Source of the DNA: Pezicula radicicola
Lineage: Eukaryota > Ascomycota > Leotiomycetes > Helotiales > Dermateaceae
Length of the DNA: 64,000 nt
Assembly: GCA_003008705.1 (NCBI GenBank)
Contig: PDUO01000003.1
Span: 938,793 to 1,002,792, forward strand
Reading direction: 5' to 3'
Of this stretch, positions 35,320 to 47,063 are shown in pieces. Positions within the stretch are counted from its first letter, which is position 1. Every line of letters starts with the position of its first letter. Made by a program: the position numbers and the translations under genes. The notes beneath the pieces were generated by a model. It saw only the letters and a list, made by a program, of their open reading frames with translations, was not told the DNA's origin and did no database searches.

Positions 35320-36098
35320 ATGCGTGTTTTAGTTATTGGTGGCAGTGGCCGTACAGGGCAGCAGGTCATTGACGAATGCTTAGAAAGAGGTGATTCCCGC
35401 AAATCCCGTTGAGAAACTTATAAAACACTGGATACTGACGATATGTAGGGTACTCGGTGACAGCACTCGTGCGAAATCCAGGTACAGTAAACGAGAAACC
35501 AGGCCTTACACTGGTGGCAGGTACACATCTCCTCCACACTTTTAGTCGGATATCACTGATGACAACCACAGGCACACCACTCGATGTTTCAGACGTTGAA
35601 AAGGCGTTCATAGCCACACCTAGCGACAAACCCCAAGCGGTCATTGTAGCGCTTGCTTCAACACGGCGAAGCGACAACCCCTGGGCAGCAAACACCTCTC
35701 CACCAAGATTCATAGCCGACGTCCATTCCAACCTCATCTCAAGCATGAAAGCCTACAACATCCACAAGATTGCCACTCTTTCTGCTCTTGGTGTTGGCGA
35801 CTCGTGGCCAAATCTGATTTTCCTAATGCGGTGGACAATAATGTATTCAAAAATGGCGCTTGCCTATGAAGACCATAATATTGTTGACCAGGAGGTGAAG
35901 CAGAGTGGCCTGGATTTCGTCTTGGTTCGACCAGCTAGATTGACGGAGGGTGTGAAGAGGCCGATACAGATTTTTGGGGATGATGGACAGGGTATTGGTG
36001 GATTTTCTGGGATTTCGAGGTCGAGTGTGGCTGGATTTTTGGTTGATGTTGTGGAGACGGATAAATGGTCGGGAAAGACGCCTGTTATTGCAAATTGA
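35320..36098 (+). CDS. NmrA-like / atypical SDR NAD(P)-binding protein
   Basis: Exons 35320-35389, 35449-35520 and 35572-36098, 222 residues. The N-terminal dinucleotide loop is VLVIGGSGRTGQQ (GGxGxxG, Gly7-Gly13), followed by YSVTALVRNPG, where the Arg after the second strand favours NADPH. The rest is a single Rossmann domain (AVIVALAS, IHKIATLSALGVGDSW, FVLVRPARLTEG) without the YxxxK catalytic pair of classical SDRs, as in NmrA, flavin-reductase-like or anchor-type epimerase families. It is probably cytosolic. The second intron is 51 bases, open and in frame, so retention would add 17 residues without a stop. It shares a promoter with the monooxygenase and ends 59 bases from the stop of the Zn2Cys6 gene. 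A redox sensor or small reductase is possible; the substrate is unknown. Confidence 0.85.
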
Positions 36099-36157
36099 AC
36101 TCTTTACTACGCTATATATCAGGGAAGGAGGAGAAAGCGGTTGCTAATCACGTAACA

Positions 36158-38649
36158 TTACTGTTTATTTAATTCCCATTCCTGTAGATTCCAATCGGCT
36201 GGAAATTCAAAACTAGACTCTGCCAAACCAGTGTCTAGACCAAATGACTAGATATATGTTGTCAACTATAACTCCGATATCTATAGCAGCGTAGAAACCT
36301 ACAAAGTCATAAGGATCAGGTATGAAAGTATCCCAATCCACACTTCCGCCATCCGCTGAGTGAAGATCAGGTTGTTGAGTAAGTGACATTACAGCCTCGG
36401 ACTATAAGATGGGCTTGAATCAGCTTGCGAAAATAGAAGTCTGGGAATTGAGCATCTCACTTCCTGACACGAACTCTCCAGATCCTTGCTTGTGTAGCCA
36501 CACTCATTCGTAACTCTTTTGGCTCCTTCTCGCATATACATCTCTTGCTGCTCTGCGGAATTGCAAATCCTCACGGATTGCAATACCACTGACAGACACA
36601 AGGGGTCTCTGAGATCGCTTCCAAACGTCCGATATTTTCGTAACATCGCATCAACAGCCTGATCGACTGATCGAACGAGACTATGTCTACTCAGAGGATA
36701 AATCCTAAGCCCTTCTCTATTCTGATGGGTTGGAATACGAGTGGAAGAGTCTCCTTGACTTAATGCCTTCAATTGCAGACAAATAATTAATGAGGCTTGC
36801 ATGAAATTCCATCTCCATAGTGCGGTAGACAAGTAGTAGAGAAGAGCGGTGTCCTCGGTTTCTAAAGAATCAGCAACACTAGGATCGAAAAGCTCTTGAC
36901 TGTGGAGAAAATCCAACGACAATTCGGCGCAACGAGCTTTTGCATCAGAAAAGCTAGAATTACTATTCGAAAAAAAGAAAGGTCTGTATAAGTAGAATAA
37001 AGCCTTGTGGATAAAAGAGTGCGTGACGGTTAGAATAAAGAGTTGCTGTCTAGTTTGCCTCATGTCGTCGACTCTCAAATGGTCTGGAAGAGTGGAGATA
37101 AATCCCTTTAGACGATCGCCCAACCGCATAGCTTCTTCATATTTAGATTGGATGCTTACGCCAACTGTGAGAGTGATGCAATCGAGTCGCAGGCGTATGC
37201 AAGACGCAAGAGCTACTTGACAAGACATATCAGTCCATTGTTCAATATTTTTAGCCTCCGGCTGGTCGGCCATGCCAGGAAAGAGATCTGCGTCGTCTAC
37301 ATTCAAAGGTGGAGAAACAGTGAAGATCTCGTTTCTGGTCATGGTTGGAAACCCACAGCTGCTAGAAATTTGTATGTCAAGCTCAACCACAGTCATCCAA
37401 AGTCTACGTCGTTGCTCCGCTTCAAATACTGGAATGGTTGGGAATTCTGAAGGATCGCGGTGCAAGCCTAGAGTCATTGCCATTCTGACTATAAAGCCTG
37501 AGGAATTCCATAACTCGTCTGCATCCGGCATGTGTATCTGCTGGGACATAAGCAGTAAGCAATAAATCTGCAACGTCGAAAATCTGTTTCTTTGCTTGCC
37601 GGGGAGAGTTCTTAGCCATTCCCCGACTAACAAACAGATATACTGGGGCGAAGGCTCTGGGGATTCGATTGCCGACAGTGCAGTTGAGATAGACGTGAGG
37701 GCTATTATAAGAAGGATCTGGGGAATCATAGGGTCGAATGACGTCTTGTCCATAATGCCTGCCGCCCAAAACTCTTCATATTCACGCCTGAAGGATGGTT
37801 TGTGCAAAATTCTAAGTGCATTTTCATAGAGCGACATGTATAACTCAACATGCTTTCCACAGACGGCCCGAGCAGGCAACGCCGCCTGCATTTTTGACAA
37901 TGGATTACTGGTAGCCGCCTCTCCGGTGTCCTTTACTCTGGCCCGAACGAACTTTCTGAATTCCTTCATCATGATAACCATATCGGGCTCCGCGAATAAG
38001 TTCCTTAAGAATTTCAAGGCATCTGGGAACTTGACGAAGTTAATTAACGCCTTTTTAGTTATAGGAGTGTCCATACCTCGAAGAGAAGATGTAGCTTCTG
38101 GCCTTGGCCGTGGTATCGTGACTTCCACTTTTTTGAATCTTTCGCCACCAAAACTCCGCGGCTAGAAGCCTTAGAAGAAGACTGTTTAGTAGCATCTGAT
38201 CCGGTGGCTACGTTGTTGGTAGAGGATGTAGTCGTATTTTGGAAGCCTAGGGCTCTCTCGAGCTTTGTAACACGAGCCTGTAAGGCTTCAATCACTCCGA
38301 GATTTTGATACTCTCCAGAGTCTACTTCAGAATCATGAAAGCCTACGATCGAGTCGTCATTTGGAGCTCTTCCTACGGGCCGGGAGCAAGTCATCTTCCT
38401 TGGCCGGGTAAATTGCTCAACTTCAACATCTTCTTCAACGGTGGGTCTTTGCTTATCCTCAAAATTACACTCCGACGCTCTTCCAAGCTTATCACATTGG
38501 TTGCAAGGCAATTGACGATCGCATCGTAGCTTCTTTCTTCGGCACTCTAGACATGAAAGGACAGGGCGTGGTCTTGGGCGTTTCAGGGTCCCAGTACCAT
38601 CATTTCTGGAAACAGTTCTTGTCAAAGATGTTGGAGATGTGGAGTCCAT
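36158..38649 (-). CDS. Zn2Cys6 fungal transcription factor
   Basis: Exons (complement) 38077-38649, 38030 minus one (38029) down to 36461, 36303-36401 and 36158-36247, 776 residues. The first exon holds the binuclear zinc cluster: Cys33, 36, 43, 49, 52 and 61 (CLECRRKKLRC, then CNQC) behind a basic RPRPRP stretch. A short coiled-coil dimerisation helix follows (IEALQARVTKLERALGF). Exon 2 holds the fungal-specific regulatory domain, with YRREYEEFW-like and EAEQRRRLWMTVVELD motifs. I add two small 3' exons that a simple frame reading misses. They give SEAVMSLTQQPDLHSADGG and, after a 55-base intron, an acidic, Trp-rich end (FEFPADWNLQEWELNK) that looks like an activation tail. The GTG codon 24 bases upstream is not used; ATG at 38649 is the start. 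It may control the adjacent divergent gene pair, by position only. Confidence 0.9.
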
Positions 38650-41600
38650 CGTCGCTTTCAACTGATCCAACACATGATGATGTTCTTACTTGAACTTGAT
38701 TGCTGACGGGATGTTTACGTCGAATGCTCTAAGACTAAACAATATTAGGCTGCTTCGGTTATTGTTGATGACTAAGTCTTCTATCAGCTCCCGCCGTCTA
38801 GGTTGACTTGTGTAAAGGCAAGGGATGTCGCACACAATTGAGCTAAGGCGGACCCAATCATATCCACAATACGTGCACATTTCCACATCGAGAGAACGAG
38901 AGATTCGAAATAGCTGCATTAATGTAGGCATGTAGCCACCGGCGACGATATTAGCCAAATATTTCCTCCATCGTATTATACAGCAACCTCACGCCGATCC
39001 TCACACATGTGTCAAGCTGAGCGCGCAAAGGCGAAGATATGTCTCCCATCATCGACATTCGAAACTTCTTACCCTCAATAAAGAGAATACACAAGTCCAA
39101 ACTTCCTATCAGGGAGCTTGCATAGCAAAATTATCCATCTACAGAGCCTCACACTCGCGAACGAATGCTGGCAACACACCACTGTTGCAAATTCGAGGTG
39201 GAGGTCGTGGCTGGCTCTGATAACTTTTTGATGAAGAAGAAAAGAAGAGTTTACAGAGAGCGAAAAATTATTTAAGACCTCTGTTGGCGCTAGCTTTAAG
39301 CGGGCCGCTAACGATTCTGTGGTTAGTCACGTGGTACAGCATTCCTCACTTCGTAACTATTATTATCTTCTTCATCTTTGGTGTAGACCACTACGGAGGT
39401 ATCACGTTGTCCATCTAAATCCCCAATGCCAATATTCATCCATCCAGATGTTCACAGCGTCATGCTATGCATTGTTGTTCTCTTCCTGGTCAAATATTCA
39501 TCGGCGATCGACACAGCAAATCTTGACGTGACATCTTGCTAGGTACTGCAGTCCTATATGCGACTTTTTTGCTCAGAGATTCTCAAACCAGAAACCATTG
39601 AGCTGCTTAGAAGTCTTGTGCCTCGCTTGAGCCGTCCTTGTACGTAGATGCTTTAGTATCCAGAAGAATGGCGACTACAGCACAAATACTTGGATGTATC
39701 AGAAATCAGAAATGAGCAATGAGTAGCTCGAGCGAGTTGTCGCTATAGACCACAGAAAGTTGATTTGTACTTGAGTATGAAATGGAATCATCCTTTCTGC
39801 CTGTACCTATACTGAATTACTACCACATCTGTTAATATATCACCGCTCCCAGTTTGTCGGCAACAACCCAAAGGAAGGCCGACTGAAGGACATGCCGTGG
39901 TCTTGAATTCGAAGTATAGCCTCTGTTTCTCGACGGATACTTCGCAGCTATACAATCGGTCTACAAAGTGAGCAGATTCTGTATGTCAGCTTCGTCCAAG
40001 TGGATCTTTTTTTCTGGATGTATTCTTCAGAGTACGTCAATACCACCTGGAAGTACTAGGCGCTGTCTCTCAGCAGATCTTCGTGAAGCGTCCACAATTT
40101 CTGTTTCGACTAGCTCATACTGTGTTCATCGTAAGACTGATTAGGAAATTTTTGGAAGAGAAATCAATCAACTCTTGTTACACTTGCAAGGAACATATCC
40201 ACACTTTCTGTGGTCGTTCGTGTCTCACTATCTCTTCCTGCTCTTCTCGTATGGATAGTGAAGATGTCCTCTCAAGGACCTATGCCTTTGAGATAGAAGT
40301 GAAAACCGTTGTAGATCCCAACTAGAATATTTGTGGAACGCTGAGTGCCTTGTCTTAAGTGAACAAAATAGGGATGTGCAGCTTTGGAATTTCATGATAT
40401 GAAGTATATATGGCTAGAAGGCTGCTTCTGCACCAGAACGAGATGCATGAGATGTTATGCGGGATTTCTACTAGAAACAAAAGTCAAGTGATATCCCTTT
40501 TTAATGGTCACTTGATTAACTCAAAACAATTTTCGTCCATTGTTTTTGTCGCGCATCGACGTCGCATCGCTAGCCTATCGCAGGCCAGGAGACTTTTAGA
40601 AAAGCGTGCTAGAGAAATACCGACCATCGCCATCGGTAAATTGCATATGATCACTGGGAGAACCCCCCGAGACTTTCTCCATAACGGACGCCCCAGCGAC
40701 ATGCAACAAAACCTACAAGATTATATCAACACGGTACCGCGCGATTAAAATCCCGTTTTTACTCCACGTAAAAGAGACCTCGTTCAATCAGGATCGAGGG
40801 CATGAATTCATCAGCAGTAGACGGAAGTAACTGGCCATATCAATGGTTACCTTAGAAGCCCACACGAGGTTCAAAAGTCCATAACAGAGCCGCATGTTGG
40901 TCTGTCATGAAGGGATTGGGAGTTTTGTTGCACATCAGCGGCAATTGTGATCTGGACTGAGAACTGACAGATGAAAAGGAAGCACTGGATGATTGGCCAT
41001 GGAGACTGCCGATGAGTGGCTTGAATCCTTCTGGAGCTTAATATCATGTGATTCAAGGGAAATTTCTGTTCCAAATCAACGGCAATTGTGATGTGATAAT
41101 TGCGAGGTCAAAAGGCATTGGGGCCTATTTCTGAACTACAACTCGAACGTTCGTGCGAAGGTACGGAGGGAGGTACATTGTACAAAGTACAACCTGGACT
41201 GGTCTTTTCTTATAACTCAGCAAGATGCATCTGCAGTAACAGTCAGAAACTGTCCATTGTTTGACAAGTTAACGCAATGGAAATAGTTTGAACTCGAACA
41301 TATAAACTCACCTGGCATGCCAGACCAGTGATTCGGGACGAAGACTCTAAATCAAGGAGCTAGACAGCTGCACAACGGCTTTATCCTGTCAGGCAGATCC
41401 TTTTCGAAGCCATGGAAGTACTTTGGCTGCAACTGCGACTTCAATAGTTGGCAGTACAAATGGTTGGGCTTTCCATGCTCCTCTAAGAAGCACCTATCTT
41501 TTGTCGCCACCACTCCACTCGGCGAGTCCACATGCGCTAATGCACAAGTTCATGCTGCTGAAAATGTTTCCAGAACATCGGGATGTCACCTGTATCCCCA

Positions 41601-43471
41601 AAGAACACGTACTGTTTGTAGCTTGCGTGTTCACCCTGGTTGGCAGCCTCCACTATGCCGGTGCTCAGCCATGGCATGGCACTCATGACGATAGAAAGCA
41701 ATAGCATGATTGTATTGAGAATGGCGTGGTCCAGTAATGTCGGGAATGCCCTTTATTCATGAGCAGATTTCCGACTCTTATGATGCGCTCCAGCTCTTGG
41801 GCCACAATACGATCGAAGTTCGCGATGTCTCTTGATTTCTCTCCCCTTCGCATATTTGCGCTTGAAGAATGGAGATGGATTTTCCTTATCTGCTCGTATT
41901 ACCTCTCGTCGTATCCGGGTTTTGCTGGGGGGCACCCAGTGGCATCTGGACTTTTGCCGAAGGTCCACACTTATCATACTCGTATGGAGTCTCCCGGCCC
42001 TAGCATCCAAATAAGTTAGAGTGACATGTAGGATTTGAGCCGGCGTCAAACTTTAACGGGTTTGTTTCAAACGTGGGAAGGTGGGAGAAGTGCAAGCGTG
42101 GAGGCCTTGCAATTGAACGTGCAGATATCTCAGGGTTGCGCTGAGTGCGCTTATAGCCTTGCCTTTATCTCAAACTTGAAGGGAAGCAACATTCTGGGAA
42201 GGAGGGGAACAAAGTTACACAATTTAATAGCATGACTGGCATAGGACTTGGATATTTCCCTCCCAACGCCTACGTGCGTGCCCTCAGTTATACCGTACTT
42301 ACTGCACTTCCCGCCGTAGGACGACGTATTATTGAATTTTTGCGATTTATTATAAGAAAGATTTTACAGAATTCAGCACACGATTGGTGGCGCAGATGGC
42401 AAAAGAAACTGCACAAGGCTATGATTGGACCAGAATGCCTGCGCTGCAGCACTCAAGACCCAATGGAGCCAGGCGGGAGACGCACGGCTGCATGAACGTC
42501 CATCCAGCCAACAGTACCTCACTAGTAACGTTGACTCAGTAGTGCAACGAACAGTAGCTCTATGACAAGTCCGTTCCTTGCAGCTGTAGTATCATCACTT
42601 TTTGCACAATTATGTCTTTCGCTGTGCCTTTATTTATTGCCAACTGACTTAAAGGGATTTCAATGAAGATGAAGCCGAAGCCTCGAATCTTTCAAAGACA
42701 AAACTCACAAGAGCCTGGGGAGATGGGTCAAGTTTTGCTTTTCACCAAGTAGAAAGCATCCGTAAATTAACCAGCCAAGACCAGCAAAACTAGGCTGCTT
42801 TGGATACTAGCTGCGAGATAAGCGAGTCGTTAGTTAGGGGAAGCGAGATAGGATGCTGGTTCCCCCCTGTCCTAGCAGCAACTCAGATTAGCAGGGCCTC
42901 TCAGCCTTTGAGAGATTGAGAGCAGCACACGCTAGGTACTTACTTACCTTGGTACTGTACCATACTCGAAGCACCAAGTCGTACTTCGTCCTCTCTTGTT
43001 CTCCCTCAGTCATTCCTTCCTCTCCAATCTCCTCCCCTTCAATTCTCCTCAACGACGACAATTACAACCATCAATTGATCCATTCTGTTCAGTACTTTGC
43101 TGTAGCTGAACCTGCCTTGCGCCAAGATAATTGATCCCCTATTGCTGCACTTTCATTCAGGAGCTTGGAGCAGGATCCCCCCCCCCCCCCCAATTCGATT
43201 CAATAAAACGAACAACGAGCACCAAGCGCAAATAACACGACAACCAACACCAATTGATCCTATATACACAAGGAATCCACAATAGCTATCAGGACGATCA
43301 ACCATCCATTGTTTCTGTAACTCTCATCTTCGACATCTTCGTTTCGCAGACTTGCGCGTACTGTTAATCCACCAGACTCTCCACAATACGCACGTCTTAT
43401 CTTGGACTACATCAGCTTTGGAACGATTTTGAAAATCAAGTCCTCCAAACCTCACAGCTTTTCAAGTAGAC
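38650..43471. other. gene-poor region
   Basis: 4.8 kb between the starts of the Zn2Cys6 gene (-) and a small membrane protein gene (+). No open frame exceeds 115 codons, strands overlap and I recognise no family. The right 600 bases look like a 5' leader: pyrimidine-rich, with many CAA/ACA stretches and a 15-base C run. The rest may hold long regulatory leaders, non-coding RNA or decayed sequence; nothing can be supported. Confidence 0.5.
43177..43191 (+). repeat. run of 15 C in a probable 5' leader
   Basis: An uninterrupted homopolymer of 15 C located about 280 bases upstream of the membrane protein ATG. Length may vary between strains or be misread in assembly. Confidence 0.9.
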
Positions 43472-44101
43472 ATGTCAACTCTCAATGAGAAGAGCTCGTC
43501 AGAGCCTCTTGTCAATGTCCTTACGATTGAGCAACCAGCGCCAACCCGCAACCCCAACAATCGCTCCCACGTTTTGTCAACAATTGAAGACGTAGACTCT
43601 ACACACACCCTCACACCTGCTCATACACGGTCTTTCGACAGAACACCAAGCACCGAGTCTCGTGATAACAATGACCCCAACCATCCCTTCTCCCCGTTCT
43701 ACTCGCATCCAACTACCCGCTATTCTCTCGATGCCCAAAAGTCCGAATCCAAGCAAAACATCACCCTATACTCCGACAGCACTGATTTAGAAGCTTGTGT
43801 TACTCCCCAGAAATCACAGAATGGTGGGGGCTCGATGATTAAGAACAATACGGTTACGAATGACTGCACCGTTTGGCCAGGTCAGAAAGCTCTGAAGGAG
43901 AAGAAGAAGGCCATGAAATTAGCACGGCAGAGAAATGGTGTGTGCGGCTGTATGGCTGGGTACAGCAAGCGCACTAGGCTCTATATTAAACTTGCTGTCG
44001 CGCTGTTGATTGTTGGCATAGCTGTTGGAGTCGGAGTTGGCGTTAGCAAGGCAGTTGGAGGAGGTGTATGGAAGAGCTCACATTCCAGCACGGCTATCTG
44101 A
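43472..44101 (+). CDS. conserved fungal single-pass membrane protein of unknown function
   Basis: Intronless, 209 residues, start MSTLNEKSSS. The first 130 residues are hydrophilic, Ser/Thr/Asn-rich and probably disordered. A conserved-looking core follows: TVWPGQKALKEKKKAMK, then a Cys motif VCGCMAG, then a basic patch KRTR. One membrane span comes next (about 171-195, IKLAVALLIVGIAVGVGVGV), rich in Gly and Val, and a short tail VWKSSHSSTAI. No signal peptide, so the long N-terminus probably faces the cytosol. I recall similar uncharacterised proteins across ascomycetes, with the same WPGQ and GVGVGVSKA segments; no function is known to me. The Cys pair before the span could be a palmitoylation site, which is speculation. 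Confidence 0.8.
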   Translation: MSTLNEKSSSEPLVNVLTIEQPAPTRNPNNRSHVLSTIEDVDSTHTLTPAHTRSFDRTPSTESRDNNDPNHPFSPFYSHPTTRYSLDAQKSESKQNITLYSDSTDLEACVTPQKSQNGGGSMIKNNTVTNDCTVWPGQKALKEKKKAMKLARQRNGVCGCMAGYSKRTRLYIKLAVALLIVGIAVGVGVGVSKAVGGGVWKSSHSSTAI

Positions 44102-45331
44102 AAGTAACATACAACCTTGGCATGGATCGAGGTAGGACTCTTGTTTCTCTATCTTTACCAGAGCCACAGCTAATCCATTATAGTCCTACCAAGCCACTCT
44201 TTACATTGATGTATTCACCAGACACGGTACATATCTCCAGCCATACAAGTAACCATTATAACCACTACTATCCACACTCGAGTTACCGGCTTTGAGCATT
44301 ACATGTCTCTCTTGGCACCCATTTCTATGCCACACAAACCCTTCTTGTGTACATATAACACTTTCGTCCTTTTTTCGCATACCCAGCACATGCAGCGTGC
44401 TACGTTTCTACTACAATCGTTTGGCGTTCCGGATACGGTCTCTGGGTTATTACCGTGCATCCGATTATACAGCCGGAAAGGTTGCTGTGTAGATTGTGGT
44501 TGGCATTTTCCTATCATTCGCTTGTCTGTCCTTGGTCTCCTCTTCAGGGAAGAGGTGGACTTTATATGTGTGCAGATGGTTTAAACAGCATAAATGGGTA
44601 TCGGTGATGGGTACTGTATTGAAGCAAATAATACAGTGGAAGGAATCTAATTTCTTTCGAGTCATAATGTCTTTTCTTATTCGGAAGTGATGATTTACTT
44701 GAGAATCCCCTGGTGATCTGCACCGTATCTTAGAAAAATAACTATTCCTTTGTCATTTCCTTAGGTAGGGTCCGGGAAGTAACTCCGTATTCTTGTCCTT
44801 TTAGTGTTATCGACAAAGGCTCGACTTTCAGGCGGAATGGAGTCTTTACAATAAACAACCGACCTCCCACCCCATCCCCCCCCGACCGACAAAACCTCCA
44901 AGTCAACCATCGTATTATCTTCTGTATCACATCCCGCAAGTGACGACACTTTAATAATGGGTATTCCCAATGATGTCTCGTTTCATACACTCCTCCTTGC
45001 AGTTATTGCCATCTCTATCAACGACACTTACCAATCTATTCGCCGCCTTGTCACTCGAACAGGTGAAAGAGGAGGTTGGTGAATTTTGATGGCGGAGTTT
45101 TTGGGGTTGGGATTTAGAGTTTTGGTGGCAGGAAGGTTTATGGATTCATGGAATTGATCCTTTGGGGCAACAGGCATTAAGAGATGTACGGAGGGGCTTC
45201 TTCATCAATTCATAGGCAAACAAGGCTTAGATATCTATGTCTTTTACTTCTATTTTGATCTTTATGCTTCTATAAACCCAATCAGATTGTACTTGGTCTA
45301 ACCCCTCTAGTTTATCATCAACTCTTAACAC
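44102..45331. other. convergent intergenic region, no gene seen
   Basis: 1.2 kb between stops of the membrane protein gene (+) and the CobW-type gene (-). Several overlapping frames of 60 to 95 codons exist on both strands but none resembles a protein family. It probably consists of 3' UTRs. Confidence 0.5.
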
Positions 45332-46438
45332 TCAAAGTATCTTTTCTACTGTAAGAATACTCGTCTGGTCTCCCTCTAATGCTATCATGTCAGTCGTTTC
45401 AAGTCTCTTCTTCCATTTGATGCTTTCGTATCGTGCGAGTATCAAGGTCATTCGTAGTACTGTCCCATTGCTTGATTCGTGTTCTTCGCTTGTTTCTGCC
45501 ATTGGTGTGCAGGTCCATCTTCCAAAGGCCCAGTTGAGTATGTATCTACCACTCGTTGCTTTCTCACTCTCTGGAGTATCGTCTGGGGATGGTATTGGTG
45601 AAGAAGCGGCCAATACTGCCTTGATACGATAAACTTCATCTTTTGGTGCCGACTTCAGCAGCTTTTTGAGTTTTGAAACATTCACAACGGAACCCTGTTC
45701 AGCCTTCAGCGTTACTGACAGCACTTCAACCTCACTCTGATGGCCCTTCTCATGATTGTGTGAATGTCCATAACCATGACCATGACCATGACCATTAACC
45801 TTTCCGTCTCCCAACTCCCTTGCCAACCCCCCATCAACACCAAAGACCAAATCCGCCGGAACTTTTCCCTTATCACTTTTAACCCACGCAATCTGCACTT
45901 CCAGGTCACCCACACGATCCAGACACTCATCAAACCTCATCTCATCACACTTCTCCCACTTGTTAAACACGATGAGGTCTGTATACCTCGCTTGAATCTT
46001 CGCTGTATAGCTCGTATCCTCATAACCCTTCCAATTCTCCACATCAATTACCGTCACCACTCCATCCAAAACATATTTACCACCAGTCTCCCTGGCTAGC
46101 CGGTTGACCTCCATAGCCAACGTGGCGGGAAATGCGCTTCCACTCGTTTCTACCACTATTCTATCGGGATTCACCGTCGTCCGTAGTTCCTCGAGCGCAA
46201 CATCGAGTTGGCCCACCAAATTGCAGCAGATGCATCCATTGAGGAGTTCGCGGACACCCGAGATGGACGACGATGAAGCAAGTTGAGAATCGATTGCTAG
46301 GTCACCAAATTCGTTTTTGAGTAGGGCGAGTTTGTAGGTGGGGTTTTGAGCGCGGAGTTGCGGGAGGAGGTTGAGGAGGAGAGTGGTTTTGCCGGATCCG
46401 AGGAAGCCGGTTATTATTGTTATTGGGATTGGTGCCAT
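45332..46438 (-). CDS. CobW/COG0523 (Zng1-type) metallochaperone GTPase
   Basis: Intronless, 368 residues from MAPIPITIITGF; an ATG 24 bases upstream would add eight residues, but the P-loop strand usually sits near the N-terminus. Motifs: Walker A GFLGSGKT (residues 11-18), the metal-binding CICC (69-72) that defines the family, a Walker B-type strand (VVTVIDVEN), and NKWE (159-162) where NKxD is the usual base-recognition motif. A His-rich loop (GHGHGHGYGHSHNH) lies between the GTPase and the C-terminal CobW domain and should bind zinc or a similar metal. The family moves zinc or other metals to client enzymes; eukaryotic Zng1 serves methionine aminopeptidase 1. Whether this is the Zng1 orthologue or another fungal paralogue cannot be settled here. 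Likely cytosolic. Confidence 0.88.
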   Translation of the reverse strand: MAPIPITIITGFLGSGKTTLLLNLLPQLRAQNPTYKLALLKNEFGDLAIDSQLASSSSISGVRELLNGCICCNLVGQLDVALEELRTTVNPDRIVVETSGSAFPATLAMEVNRLARETGGKYVLDGVVTVIDVENWKGYEDTSYTAKIQARYTDLIVFNKWEKCDEMRFDECLDRVGDLEVQIAWVKSDKGKVPADLVFGVDGGLARELGDGKVNGHGHGHGYGHSHNHEKGHQSEVEVLSVTLKAEQGSVVNVSKLKKLLKSAPKDEVYRIKAVLAASSPIPSPDDTPESEKATSGRYILNWAFGRWTCTPMAETSEEHESSNGTVLRMTLILARYESIKWKKRLETTDMIALEGDQTSILTVEKIL

Positions 46439-47063
46439 TGTAGGAGATAACGAGGGTTTCAAGATATGTGTAGAGCTATAGACGAGTTGTTGAGAGGGAG
46501 GATGAGGAGAGATGGTGGGCTGAGAAAACGTCTGTCGATAAGGCTCTTATCGCATTCCCCTGAAATGCCAAGACGGTTCTGAGACAAGGGTCGCCGTCGT
46601 GTCGTCGATACACCTTCGTTGCTCAATGCTGTAATGCCTTTTACATCTACATCAAAGGCTCTACCTAAGTTATGGTGTCCTTCGTCTACCTCGACATATT
46701 TGCCATGCGCGAAATTGAAACATCAAGCAGTCCAGTAGGTATGAAAGGAGTACAGACTCTCTGACTTGGTGCCTTGGATTTCACGCGGTCGAGAGACGGC
46801 ACTTGACGTCAGACCTAACGCATGAGGAAGGCCATGGTTGGAGGGGGTCTGACTTTCAGGGTCGTCTTCTCCTCTCAGCGGAATCGAACCATCATTTACA
46901 GTTACTGTTCGCTCCTGTGGTGAAGTACAATACCTTTTACGAGTTCAATCTTACACATAGGGAAGCTCTTGTCAACCAGTGTGCGCGCGTCCTGTGAGTG
47001 CCTCGCGAAGGACTTATAAAATTCCTGTGCTAATAAGTTTCGGCAGGTCCCAAACACTTCAAA
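46439..47063. other. divergent intergenic region
   Basis: 625 bases between the starts of the CobW-type gene (-) and the small conserved gene (+), so it holds both promoters. A GGAATCGAACC stretch at 46880 resembles the reverse of a tRNA B box, but no tRNA fold could be built around it. No gene seen. Confidence 0.5.

Noticed and set aside
40410..40748. 112-codon plus-strand frame
   Set aside because: No family resemblance, no supporting splice structure, and an overlapping minus-strand frame of similar quality.
46879..46891. GGAATCGAACC, the reverse of a tRNA B box
   Set aside because: The flanking bases do not form a T-arm stem, and no A box lies upstream on the minus strand.
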